Source of the DNA: Pseudophaeobacter flagellatus
Lineage (GTDB): Bacteria > Pseudomonadota > Alphaproteobacteria > Rhodobacterales > Rhodobacteraceae
Assembly (NCBI RefSeq): GCF_021228235.1
Contig: NZ_JAJQRG010000003.1
Span: 1-64,000, forward strand
Reading direction: 5' to 3'
Length of the DNA: 64,000 bases
The notes beneath the pieces are model-generated. The model worked only from the letters and a program-made list of their open reading frames with translations. It ran no database searches and was not told the DNA's origin. The translations under genes were made by a program, and so were the position numbers. Of this stretch, positions 1-7,780 are shown piece by piece. The number at the start of each line of letters is the position of its first letter. Position 1 is the stretch's first letter.

Positions 1-52
1 CCTGCTTCAACACGGCCATGATCTGTGCGTCGCTGTATCGTCCGTTCTTCAT
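1..52 (-). CDS. IS3-family transposase OrfA, N-terminus only (cut by window edge)
   Basis: The minus strand opens an ATG at 52-50 behind a GAGGA ribosome-binding site about 8 nt away. It reads MKNGRYSDAQIMAVLKQ before leaving the window. This start is characteristic of the small helix-turn-helix OrfA of IS3-family elements, which binds the IS ends and makes the transposase with OrfB by frameshifting. Only 17 residues are visible, so the subgroup cannot be named. Confidence 0.75.
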   Translation of the reverse strand, partial: MKNGRYSDAQIMAVLKQ

Positions 53-119
53 CGTAAATCTCCTCAGATATCTTGCCGAGAAAATTCTACTATTGAACAC
101 CACTAATTTTAGGGGGGAT
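1..119 (-). mobile_element. End of an IS3-family insertion sequence
   Basis: The OrfA start is preceded by about 65 nt of leader. The leader ends near 119 in a run that reads TAATCCCCCCTAAAAT on the minus strand, which fits a terminal inverted repeat. The coding frame of the adjacent methyltransferase runs into this end and stops inside it at 109-111. This indicates that the element inserted into that gene. The exact boundary and any target duplication cannot be determined because the other end lies outside the window. Confidence 0.6.
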
Positions 120-897
120 TACCGCTCTTTTTCAGAATACTGGGATCTGGTCGATAGTGGGGATCCCAACCTTCGACGGTAAAGCCATCAGACTGTAGAG
201 CTCGGATGTCATCACATTGACCGCATCCATAGTCCAAAACGGTTCGATCGTGACGGATCAGACCACTTGTAAACAGCAGGTACATTGGCGCTGAGAGCGT
301 AGCTCGCGTGATCGCCGTTTTGTGGCGCTCAACAATGTTTTTCTCTAGGCCATTCATGTCATCGGCTGAAGTCTTGGCGGACTCCTCTGAGATTAAACCG
401 CTCTGCACGATGTGTGGACCTTCGACGGTCAATCCGGCTTCAGCCAGTGTCTCCATCCAAATCCGCCGCGTTCCCTTGTTTGCCATGTTCTTAAAAAGCC
501 CCTTGCTCTCTAAGGACTGCGTCAGCTTTGCGAAGTCATCTCTTAGTGGATGATCAGGGGCTAGGAGTAGCTCCTTTCTGTGGAGAATGGGTGGGTTTGC
601 GTCAGAATATTTTCTCAGTTTTGCGCTTTCTTCCGTGAGGTTGACGAGTAGGCTTGCCCGCAGCTCTGGAAAAGCCACGGCGCTGAAGTCTTGATAGTCC
701 AAAAACGAGAAGGTCTGGTCGTTTTGCCCCGAGATCTTCAATACTGACCATTGGAAATCTTCCGGAACCCTTTGCAGTGCAAGGCTCAGCTTATCCTTTG
801 CGCTCGTCTGAAGGTGATCAACCGCGCTACGGTGCACGTAGATCGCCTGGCCTACCTTTTTTCCAACCGCATTTTTGAGAGATTTTTTGTTTTGCAA
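109..897 (-). pseudogene. DNA phosphorothioation-associated putative methyltransferase, C-terminally truncated by IS
   Basis: The 262-residue frame begins with the AIYVHRSA block near residue 18, as in the putative methyltransferase that accompanies Dnd phosphorothioation genes. It carries a class I SAM-binding motif I, VLDYGCGQ (220-227), followed by an acidic WDPHY segment (244-248). The family is normally much longer, roughly 450 or more residues from memory. Here the frame stops in the IS3 end right after the SAM motif, so the catalytic C-terminus is missing. It lies just downstream of a dndA remnant on the same strand, which supports the family call. Function is very likely lost. Confidence 0.75.
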
Positions 898-969
898 GTT
901 TGACCCCTCGGGTTTGGATCTTTCTAAAGGCTCTTTTGAAACATCCTACCTGACCGAGGGGCGATCGAT

Positions 970-1839
970 CTAGAGTACAGCTATAATGGCCTCGGCGGCT
1001 TCTAGAACTTCATCCGATGTATTGGTGTGCCCAAAACTAAAGCGTATGGAGGCTTGCGCTTCATCCGATGTGAGTCCGATTGCACGGAGGACGTAGCTTG
1101 GTTCCGAAATTCCCGAAGAGCAGGCCGAACCTGTAGAAGCTGACACGATGGGTTGTAATCGTTGGAGCATTTCTCCCGCATCGCGTCCTTCGAACCTTAG
1201 ATTCGCATTGCCAGGATGGCGGGAGCAAAGCTTATCTCCATTTAATCCAATATGGTCGCGGTTCGATTGCAGTTTGTGTACGAAGAGATCTCGTAGACCT
1301 GCGACCCGCGCTCTCAAAGCAGTTCCAGCTTCAGAGGCATGGAACTCCGCCGCTGAGCCAAGACCAACACACAAGGGAAGGGGCAGTGTGCCGGACCGAA
1401 GCCCACCTTCTTGCCCACCTCCGTGAAACAGAGGTTCAATCCGGTCCTTCAGCTCACGGCTCACATAGAGCGCGCCAACACCCATTGGCCCACCAAATTT
1501 ATGCCCCGACAGACTAACCATGTCAGCCAAATCTGCATATTCTTGGAGGCTGACTGCGCTTGGTGCCTGCGCGAAGTCGGAGTGGAGGATTGCGCCCATA
1601 TCGCGGCAAAGTGCTGATATTGAAGCAAGATCTTGGATGGTCCCGATCTCATTGTTGACCAATGCCACGCTTACCAAAAAAACATCCTCGCTTAGCATGT
1701 CTCGCAGTTTGTCGAGGTCGACGTGGCCTTTTCCGTTGACCGGAATCTCTCGAACCGCACATCCTTTTGTCTGAGCTACATAGGCGGCACTTTCCAATAC
1801 GCACTTATGCTCCGTCGCTGAAACAAGGATTGTCGTGCG
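970..1839 (-). pseudogene. dndA: Cysteine desulfurase DndA-like, N-terminally truncated
   Basis: This is a PLP-dependent NifS/IscS-type desulfurase, the sulfur donor in DNA phosphorothioation. The PLP lysine motif SGHKFGG and the catalytic-Cys loop GSACSSG near the C-terminus are both intact. The longest open frame starts at a TTG (1797), but homology continues upstream through VSATEHKCV to about 1838 and then hits a TAG. About 75-95 N-terminal residues of the usual ~380 are therefore missing. The sequence beyond the break belongs to the resolvase module, so the 5' end was probably lost by insertion or deletion. The assignment to DndA rather than IscS rests on the neighbouring phosphorothioation-associated methyltransferase. 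Confidence 0.75.
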
Positions 1840-1969
1840 CTATCCTTGGGCTATCCCAATTTGATGGCGTGGATTCTGGCATCTGTGATGACACATGGCA
1901 ATTTTGCAGAGGTAAATTGGGGTTGTAGGTGAAGCTAGGTCAAAAATGGCCTCGTTTTCCCACTTTCGC

Positions 1970-2275
1970 TCAAGCCGTTTTTTCGAAACGAGACAAAATA
2001 GTCGGGAACGCTACGCGCCGCCAAAAGTCGCATGAAATCATGCCAGAGGACATGCCTCCATGGGCGTGTTCCGGCATGACAAATTCATTTTCCAGAGCCA
2101 GGCTGTGTCTAGTCACGCGCCCGAACTCTTGCTCCAGCGTCAAAGCCAGCTCAGAGCGAGTTCTTGGTAGTTGGTGGTGCTTGAGTTCGGTTTTCAATTG
2201 CTGCCAGAGATATGGGTCACCACGCAGCCCCCAGTGGCGAGGCTCCTCTTTCATCAAGTTGCCGATAGTGGTCAT
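1970..2275 (-). CDS. Small hypothetical protein coupled to the resolvase
   Basis: This is a 101-residue soluble protein. Its start codon overlaps the resolvase stop in an ATGA (2272-2275), so the two are translationally coupled. It has no signal peptide or membrane segment. The central AHGGMSSG and DFWR segments resemble small hypotheticals that I recall next to serine recombinases on alphaproteobacterial plasmids, but I know no assigned function. It is likely an accessory protein of the resolvase module or a passenger. Confidence 0.6.
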   Translation of the reverse strand: MTTIGNLMKEEPRHWGLRGDPYLWQQLKTELKHHQLPRTRSELALTLEQEFGRVTRHSLALENEFVMPEHAHGGMSSGMISCDFWRRVAFPTILSRFEKTA

Positions 2276-2826
2276 ACTTCGGCCCTCTCTGTCTTCAAGA
2301 TCCTGTATACCGATGCACGGCTAATCCCAAGTTGTTTGGCGATTGCCGTGGCACCTTGGCCTTCTGCAACACGTTGCTTGATAGCATTAGCATCGATGGA
2401 CGCCTGACGCCCTTTATACACACCACGGCTCTTTGCCTTGGCAATGCCTTCAGCTTGGCGTTTGCGGATGATGTTGCGCTCGAACTCGGCAAAAGCTCCC
2501 ATCATCTGAAGCTGCAGCCTGGCAAAGGCATCGTCTTGGTCACTGGAGAAGGTCAGACGCTCTGACAGGAACCGTACAGTCACCTGCTTTTCATTAAGCT
2601 CCTGGATGATTTGCTGCAGGTCTCTTTGGTCACGCGCCAGTCGGTCGATAGAATAAACGAGAACTTCGTCCCCTTCCCGCGCAAATTCGATCATCGCATT
2701 CAGGGCCGGTCTATCCGTGGACGATTTCCCTGAAACTTTTTCTTCGAACAGTTTATCGACTTCTCCCAGGTCTTGTCGGGCAAGGTTCTGGTCAAGGGTG
2801 GAGACGCGCTTATAACCTATCTTCAT
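2272..2826 (-). CDS. Serine recombinase (Tn3-type resolvase/invertase)
   Basis: The 184-residue protein has the classic small-resolvase layout. The N-terminal catalytic domain has nucleophile Ser9 in YKRVST and a YSIDRLARD block that supplies conserved arginines. An arm helix carries FAEFERN, and a C-terminal helix-turn-helix reads TAIAKQLGISRASVYRIL. Such enzymes resolve cointegrates or invert DNA at res-like sites. The length is normal and the catalytic residues look intact. It sits where the dndA 5' end was lost, so it probably arrived with that rearrangement. Short AGACCCTAAA repeats lie just upstream of its start. Confidence 0.9.
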   Translation of the reverse strand: MKIGYKRVSTLDQNLARQDLGEVDKLFEEKVSGKSSTDRPALNAMIEFAREGDEVLVYSIDRLARDQRDLQQIIQELNEKQVTVRFLSERLTFSSDQDDAFARLQLQMMGAFAEFERNIIRKRQAEGIAKAKSRGVYKGRQASIDANAIKQRVAEGQGATAIAKQLGISRASVYRILKTERAEV

Positions 2827-2854
2827 GCAAACTCGCGGTTGTGTATTTTTTACC

Positions 2855-2903
2855 TTTAGACCCTAAATGGATTCGCCTTTTATGTCAAATTCAGACCCTA
2901 AAA
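2855..2903. repeat. AGACCCTAAA repeats upstream of the resolvase, possible res subsites
   Basis: TTTAGACCCTAAA at 2855-2867 is an inverted repeat (TTTAG/CTAAA). Its AGACCCTAAA core recurs as a direct repeat at about 2892-2902. The pair lies 30-80 bp upstream of the resolvase start, where resolvases often bind their own res site and repress themselves. The role is inferred from position only. Confidence 0.35.
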
Positions 2904-3312
2904 TTACAGCCAGTGAGCCGTCTCCGTAGTGTATCGCATGGGTAGAGCCAATCGAGACACGCGTCGCCGTGCCAGATGCCCTTTCTGCTGCAGATAGCGA
3001 CCTTTGCAAAGTCGAGTTGAGCGTCCCGTCGTCAGGAAGGCGACCGGCCCTTTGCAGTCATTCACTAGCCGGTCCGGATGCTGCAGTCACAGCCCACATT
3101 GCCGACGTTGGCCATTCCGCTGAGCTTCTTTTGGTTTTAAGTTGGCGTTTTAAGAAACAGCAATTGCTGCGTGACTTTTGTGGCTACGCCGAGTACAAAT
3201 ACTTCATGTATGACCTTTGGAAAGGTATGGTACGAAGCGCTCCAGCAAAGGCCCCATTTTGTGCAATTATTAGGATGCTGGGTCCTTGGAACCAACATTT
3301 TCGAGCAAACTC
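2904..3312. other. Intergenic stretch with no convincing gene
   Basis: About 410 bp separate the resolvase promoter region from the small gene at 3313. A 115-codon plus-strand frame (2969-3316) exists, but I see no ribosome-binding site, domain or recognisable family in it. It runs into the next gene's start. I read this stretch as decayed or regulatory DNA. Confidence 0.4.
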
Positions 3313-3609
3313 ATGAGAGACTTGGCGACAGAACCCAAGAAGGCTTACCGTCACCTCGGAAGTGAAAACGGTCAAGCCTTCATTGGTTTGGTGGCGGACT
3401 TTAGAGCAGCCATCTTTGCCGGGGATGTGCCGATGGGTCCAATTTCGGCCACCAGAGTAGAAGACGGTTTTGTGTTAGACTGGTTTGTATCCTCTGGTTG
3501 CACGCTGAAAACAGTGATAGATGCACGCGGCGCTGGGGACGAAGCATGGAAAGATTCTCATAGAATCCAGCTAAAGGCTCTAACGATTGGCGGGGAGGTA
3601 TTGGCTTAA
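3313..3609 (+). CDS. Small hypothetical protein upstream of ImmA/IrrE peptidase
   Basis: This is a 98-residue soluble protein starting at ATG 3313 (MRDLATEP). A start at 3286 is possible but adds only non-descript residues. Its stop overlaps the ATG of the next gene by one base (TAATG at 3607-3611), so the two are translationally coupled and probably work together. It has an alternating beta-rich pattern in the second half and no signal peptide. I do not recognise the family. The arrangement resembles toxin-antitoxin or regulator pairs built around HTH-ImmA proteins, and this could be the toxin or substrate partner. That is inference only. Confidence 0.6.
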   Translation: MRDLATEPKKAYRHLGSENGQAFIGLVADFRAAIFAGDVPMGPISATRVEDGFVLDWFVSSGCTLKTVIDARGAGDEAWKDSHRIQLKALTIGGEVLA

Positions 3610-4733
3610 TGTTTGAACCAAATTGGGCTTCCCCACCGGGTGACACGATCTCTCGACTGGCCACCGCAGGCAATCTGTCAGTGCACGACTTGGCTGAGCG
3701 CATAGGGTTCGAAGAAGACGTATTCTTTGGAATCATGGACGGTAGAGTCCAAATTTGCGATGAGATTGCGGACGCACTATCCAACGAACTCGGTGCATCG
3801 CGCCAGTTCTGGATCGAGCGTTACAACCAATTTCTTGATGACAAAGTGCGTATTGCCGGTTCTGCTCAAACAGAGACGCTTTCCACATGGGGGCAATCAT
3901 TTCCCGCCAAGGCGTTGCGGCAACTCGGCTGGCTGCCGAAGGGCTCTCGCGGTGAGCGGTTGTCCAGAGACATATTGGATTTTTTTGGGTGCGTCAGCAT
4001 CCAAGGTTGGAATGAACGCTACTCTTCGGGGATAGGCCAAGTTGCGTTTCGAACGTCCTTTGCGTTTGAGGCTGATGAAATGGCAACTTTGGCTTGGCTG
4101 CGCGTCGGTGAGGTTCAATCCGAAAGCTTGGCTCTCGCGAAGTTTTCTGCGAACGACTTCAAAAACCGTTTGCCTGAGTTGAAGAAGTTGTGCGCACTCA
4201 AGCGCCCTGAGTTGTTCTTTCCCAAACTTCAGCAAGCTTGCGCCGAACACGGCGTTGGTCTTGTTAGTTCGAAGGTCCCGACAGGTTGTCGAGCAAGTGG
4301 GGCCACTTGGACGTCGGCCAAGGGCAATCCTATTATTCTGCTAAGTTTCCGATATCTGAGTGAGGACCATTTCTGGTTCACCTTTTTTCACGAAGCTGCG
4401 CACGTAGTTCTTCATGGCACTGACCACATTTCGGTAGATGGCAGTGACCCGTCGCCTTTAGGTGCGTCAGCAGTAGAAGATGAAGCTGATACTTTCGCTC
4501 AAGATGCGCTTGTCGCAGCTGATCTACGAGACGAGATGCTAAATGCCATACCGACCCGTCCACATGCACGTAGGATCGCGCGAAAAGCTGGGGTGACACC
4601 GGGCATTATTGTCGGGCAGCTTCAAAAATCTGGGGCGCTCCAACCACACCAGTTTAACGATCTTAAGCGCCGGTACAAATGGGACGACAACACAATACTT
4701 CCGGTTCTTTCTCAACCCCGGAAATACACATAG
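3609..4733 (+). CDS. HTH-ImmA/IrrE metallopeptidase fusion protein
   Basis: The 374-residue protein has an N-terminal HigA/XRE-like helix-turn-helix (about residues 12-65; LSVHDLAERIGF, then the recognition-helix region). The C-terminal ImmA/IrrE zinc-peptidase domain has HEAAH at 261-265 and a downstream EDEAD (290-294) that could give the third metal ligand. ImmA-type enzymes cleave repressors to derepress mobile elements or toxins, and the fused HTH would direct the protein to its own operator. It is coupled to the 98-residue gene upstream. Its 3' end overlaps the convergent pyrophosphorylase-like gene by 22 nt. The target is unknown. Confidence 0.85.
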   Translation: MFEPNWASPPGDTISRLATAGNLSVHDLAERIGFEEDVFFGIMDGRVQICDEIADALSNELGASRQFWIERYNQFLDDKVRIAGSAQTETLSTWGQSFPAKALRQLGWLPKGSRGERLSRDILDFFGCVSIQGWNERYSSGIGQVAFRTSFAFEADEMATLAWLRVGEVQSESLALAKFSANDFKNRLPELKKLCALKRPELFFPKLQQACAEHGVGLVSSKVPTGCRASGATWTSAKGNPIILLSFRYLSEDHFWFTFFHEAAHVVLHGTDHISVDGSDPSPLGASAVEDEADTFAQDALVAADLRDEMLNAIPTRPHARRIARKAGVTPGIIVGQLQKSGALQPHQFNDLKRRYKWDDNTILPVLSQPRKYT

Positions 4734-5650
4734 GCATCCGGGCTTTTTTGCCAGTTGCAAAGGCTATCCTCAATCACCTGCTTTCCTACCCCGAGAATCT
4801 CGTCCAAGGCATCAACACGCGGCTCCAAGGCTTTACCGGTGATGCTGTGGTCTCGATTGTTGAAAAACAGAAGCCGCGCCCCAGCCAGTGGTCCTGTTGC
4901 CTTGTCCAAGTAGACGCTACCCGGCGCAATCGGAGCAAGTTGAAGCTTGCCGAGCATCGTAAGGAAATCAAACCTGCCGAGGCGACCTCCCCCAAAGCCA
5001 TACACCCCCTTCATGGATTTGTAGAGAGCATCAAAAGCCGCATGCGCCTCCTGGCCAACACTTGCATGTGTCGCGATCATTCGATCACGAAAGCCACCGA
5101 ACTCAGTCTGCCACTCGTAGTAAGTGCGAAACGTCTTGGCTATTGCGAATGGTTTCTTGCTTTGAAATTTGCGGTGGTTGGAAAAACTACCGGAATTGCT
5201 GGCGTCGGCCAAGCGGCCAGAGTTTGCTCCCAACATGTTCTCGAAGCCTGCCGGGTTCGCAGCGTATTGAGCGAATGTCCAAACAGGCCCTGCGCCGAAC
5301 GATCCATAGACATTTGCAGCCAGCTTCCATTCGTCTACCGCATGTTTACCGAAATGAGTGAGGACGAATGCTAGCCAGACCGCCTCATCGAGTTGTCCGT
5401 TGCGCTGATAGTAAAGCGACCCTCGTACGGGATCGAAAATACCAGAATTTGGATCACACCTCGCCGCGTTCACACCACGCGTCATCAGCGTGTCAGTATA
5501 GGAAATCCGACGTAGACTGGACACGATTTGTTGCGCCCAACACCGTCTCCGCTGGGCGCTCGCAATGCTGGGAAGGGGACCAAATTGGGCGCCGATGTGT
5601 CCGATTTTCTCGATAATCTCGTCCATTCTGTCTTTGTGGATGCCGTTCAT
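4712..5650 (-). CDS. Alpha-glutamyl/putrescinyl-thymine pyrophosphorylase-like protein (clade 3 type)
   Basis: This is a 312-residue soluble protein. Its core pattern near residues 223-262 (GRLGRFDFLTMLGKL, then IAPGSVYL, then ATGPLAGARLLF) matches what I recall of the clade 3 family described with hypermodified-pyrimidine pathways. Earlier landmarks are MTRGVNAARCDPN (56-68) and FGAGPVWTF (118-126). Family members are predicted to install adducts on hydroxymethylpyrimidines in DNA using a helix-hairpin-helix glycosylase-like fold. It begins 11 nt after the TS-like gene stop on the same strand, so the two form an operon. The molecular activity of this clade is not established to my knowledge. 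Confidence 0.65.
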   Translation of the reverse strand: MNGIHKDRMDEIIEKIGHIGAQFGPLPSIASAQRRRCWAQQIVSSLRRISYTDTLMTRGVNAARCDPNSGIFDPVRGSLYYQRNGQLDEAVWLAFVLTHFGKHAVDEWKLAANVYGSFGAGPVWTFAQYAANPAGFENMLGANSGRLADASNSGSFSNHRKFQSKKPFAIAKTFRTYYEWQTEFGGFRDRMIATHASVGQEAHAAFDALYKSMKGVYGFGGGRLGRFDFLTMLGKLQLAPIAPGSVYLDKATGPLAGARLLFFNNRDHSITGKALEPRVDALDEILGVGKQVIEDSLCNWQKSPDAYVYFRG

Positions 5651-5661
5651 GTACCGCTGCC

Positions 5662-6738
5662 TTAACCTACGTTCTCAAATAGATCCCTAACGGGAGCTTG
5701 TTTTCTTTCGAGCCTACCAAGAATGTAGATCCGATAAGTGGGTGAAATATCTTTCATGATCTTCACAACTCTACGTAATTCGGGCCTCTCGGTTCTAAGG
5801 CTATATCCGCGTTTCTTTATTTCCTCGAATATCTTGTGAATTCTGAAAAGCTCGATGAAGTCGTGCCAGTATGGCTCAAGATCTGTTGGAGCGGTATATT
5901 CGATGTTGCCAGATCGGATTTGTTGCTCCGCCATTTTCACCGTTTCTATGCTCGGCCATGGATCTCCTGATGGCATTTCGGGCATTGGCGAAAAATCGTG
6001 AAAACCCTCCCTGTAGTATGCTTCGGCGCCAGATGTCGATGTGTTCGCCGGGCGACCCTCAGTTTCCGCACAGTCATGGTATAGATGTAGGCTTGTCACA
6101 GAATGGGTGTACTTACCCAACCCAAAGCCAAGTTCACGAGCTGCAACCTCTTGAAGCATAGTAAATGTGAAAATGTCGTGCGGGAGGCCGAAGAAAGCAT
6201 CATTGGAACGCATATGCGTGTGCATCAACAGCTGCCCATTCCTAACCGCAAATTGAATGGTACAGGTGCAAGGCTTGTCGCCGTTCTTGGGTCTTGCATC
6301 GGAATTGGCGTAAATTTGGATCAGAGCGTTGCGCGAGCCTTCTCGCTCACGCAAAGTACGGATGACCCGATCCCACTCGCTAATTCCGTCACGTTTTTCT
6401 AGTGCCTTGTTTCCGAAAATTCGCGGTCCGTAGGCCCCGCTTGCGGTGACGTCGTCTTTTATCAGTTTTGGATAGTTGGGGATATAGTGTTTGATGAACT
6501 CGACGCTATCACTGCCCGCTAGATACCAGAAAAACTCGCCAAGTGGGCTGAAAGCTCTGGCCCTTGAGAACGACCGGCTTAACCGTGCACGGGGGTTCTT
6601 CAGTTCCAAGAGAGCACCGAAGGTTTCAGTGCTCTTGCCCTTGCTTGAGGCGACTTCAAAATTCCCACGGCCTGTGAGTAGCTGTTTGAAGACAGCTCTC
6701 ATCAGGTCGTCTAGGCTATCTTCGCTCGCGTGAAACAA
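5662..6738 (-). CDS. Thymidylate synthase-family enzyme with dCMP-type active site
   Basis: The 358-residue protein keeps the catalytic framework of thymidylate synthase: Cys157 in KPC, the phosphate/Asp motif RSND (177-180), GLP before the substrate-recognition residue, and HLY (218-220). The residue equivalent to E. coli ThyA Asn177 is Asp188 (LPHDI). That is the change known from dCMP hydroxymethylases/methylases, which use dCMP instead of dUMP. The His after the catalytic Cys is Thr, and one of the paired arginines is Asn. A TTG start at 6738 follows AGGTGAGG; a later ATG at residue 13 is possible. It heads an operon with the pyrophosphorylase-like gene. It probably makes a 5-modified pyrimidine nucleotide rather than housekeeping dTMP. 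Confidence 0.8.
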   Translation of the reverse strand: MFHASEDSLDDLMRAVFKQLLTGRGNFEVASSKGKSTETFGALLELKNPRARLSRSFSRARAFSPLGEFFWYLAGSDSVEFIKHYIPNYPKLIKDDVTASGAYGPRIFGNKALEKRDGISEWDRVIRTLREREGSRNALIQIYANSDARPKNGDKPCTCTIQFAVRNGQLLMHTHMRSNDAFFGLPHDIFTFTMLQEVAARELGFGLGKYTHSVTSLHLYHDCAETEGRPANTSTSGAEAYYREGFHDFSPMPEMPSGDPWPSIETVKMAEQQIRSGNIEYTAPTDLEPYWHDFIELFRIHKIFEEIKKRGYSLRTERPELRRVVKIMKDISPTYRIYILGRLERKQAPVRDLFENVG

Positions 6739-7142
6739 TGCTGATCAACCTCACCTTTTGGTTGATCTTCAGCATTTACGCGCGAAAGTTCAAGGGATGG
6801 ATACCAAGAGTTCCCCATTCAGGCGCAAAGACAGCAAGACCTTGGCTACGATTGCAGGCCGAAACGCTGAGCGAAATTTTGCAGCTGGGGGCAACAAGCT
6901 CGTACAGCTGTACGAAGAGGGTGCCAGCTCTTTCCAAGAATACCCGAGTCCACTATCGGGGGCGAATGGTTCTATAGAAACACCAAGTAAAATTGCAAAA
7001 ACCCTGTCACTAGGCAAAGTGGTGGGGTTTTTGCATCAGTCCTTCAACAGAAATTTGCACAAAAAACAGGACATTCTGGAAAAGGGGCAGTTTCTTGCTT
7101 ATGTCCTGCCCCCAAGAATAAATCTAAAGGAAGTCCATCCTA
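6739..7142. other. Intergenic stretch with no supported gene
   Basis: About 400 bp lie between the divergent TS-like gene and the lipoprotein gene. A 134-codon frame (6758-7162) crosses the whole interval, including a hairpin terminator, and has no recognisable domain, so I do not call it. The right part probably holds the lipoprotein promoter. Confidence 0.4.
6995..7034. terminator. Hairpin with A/T-flanked stem, terminator-like
   Basis: The arms GCAAAAACCC and GGGGTTTTTGC enclose a loop containing a further partly paired TGTCAC/GTGGTG segment. With T-runs on both strands it could stop transcription from either side. No certain gene ends directly before it. Confidence 0.5.
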
Positions 7143-7547
7143 ATGAAGGCACGTTTGGTTAAAAGCTTTGCTATTGTAACTTGCATGGGCTTACTAGCAG
7201 CATGCACTAGCCCACTTGAGCAATGTACCTCTTCTGCGTCTCAGGAATACCGGGCTCTGCAAGCCGCTGCTGTGGAGACGCAGGAAAATATCTCCCGCGG
7301 GTATGCAGTTCATAAGCAAAGGGTGCCTGAAACAGTCCCAATGACTTGCTACAGAACGGACCCATACTCTTACGCCATGATCCCATACTCATGCCCACAG
7401 ACATCGTATCGGACGCATTCTACACCGGTGGCAGTAAATGTAACCCAGGAGCGGCAAAAACTAGCCCAACTCAGGTCCGTTCTACCTTCCGCAAAAGCAA
7501 GGGCTCAAGCAGGCATTGAGCAGTGCTCAGCTAAGTATGCCTCCTAA
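7143..7547 (+). CDS. Small conserved lipoprotein
   Basis: This is a 134-residue protein with a lipoprotein signal peptide (positive KARLVK, hydrophobic core) and lipobox LLAAC, so Cys21 is predicted to be lipidated. The mature part has two short cysteine-containing segments (TCYRTDP and SCPQTSYRT). A helical tail (ERQKLAQLRS) ends in another Cys. I recall similar Tyr/Cys-rich lipoproteins in Rhodobacteraceae with no known function. The start ATG follows an AAGGAAG-like site. It sits between island genes in opposite orientation and may be a passenger. Confidence 0.7.
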   Translation: MKARLVKSFAIVTCMGLLAACTSPLEQCTSSASQEYRALQAAAVETQENISRGYAVHKQRVPETVPMTCYRTDPYSYAMIPYSCPQTSYRTHSTPVAVNVTQERQKLAQLRSVLPSAKARAQAGIEQCSAKYAS

Positions 7548-7548
7548 G

Positions 7549-7780
7549 CTAAGGGTATCGATGATGGGTTTTGAGCGCTCTTGCCGTGCGGCGTGGCGTT
7601 GGTCGGCAGGCAGGCCGCGCAGGTCTTTTTCGATGCGATAGAGTGCTTGGATTTGGGCCAGACCTTCCTGCGCAATCGGGGCAGTACTGGACTGGGTGCC
7701 TGGCGTTTTCCGTTGAATGCGGAGAACGACCAGAGTTTTCACACAGCCTTGGCTGAGCCGTGTTCTTCGACTTAATCTTT
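7549..7780 (-). mobile_element. IS66-like and other IS remnants
   Basis: On the minus strand one frame gives ALYRIEKDLRGLPADQRHA followed by a basic RQERSKP segment. This is the signature region of IS66-family transposases. To its right lie short sequences resembling IS ends. The pieces are out of frame with each other and have no start or stop context. They are debris of at least one insertion that destroyed the C-terminal half of the neighbouring integrase. Confidence 0.6.

Noticed and set aside
2969-3316. 115-codon plus frame after the resolvase promoter
   Set aside because: No ribosome-binding site, no family, and it runs over the start of the next gene; more likely non-coding or decayed.
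6758-7162. 134-codon plus frame between the TS-like and lipoprotein genes
   Set aside because: It reads through a hairpin terminator into the lipoprotein start and has no recognisable content.
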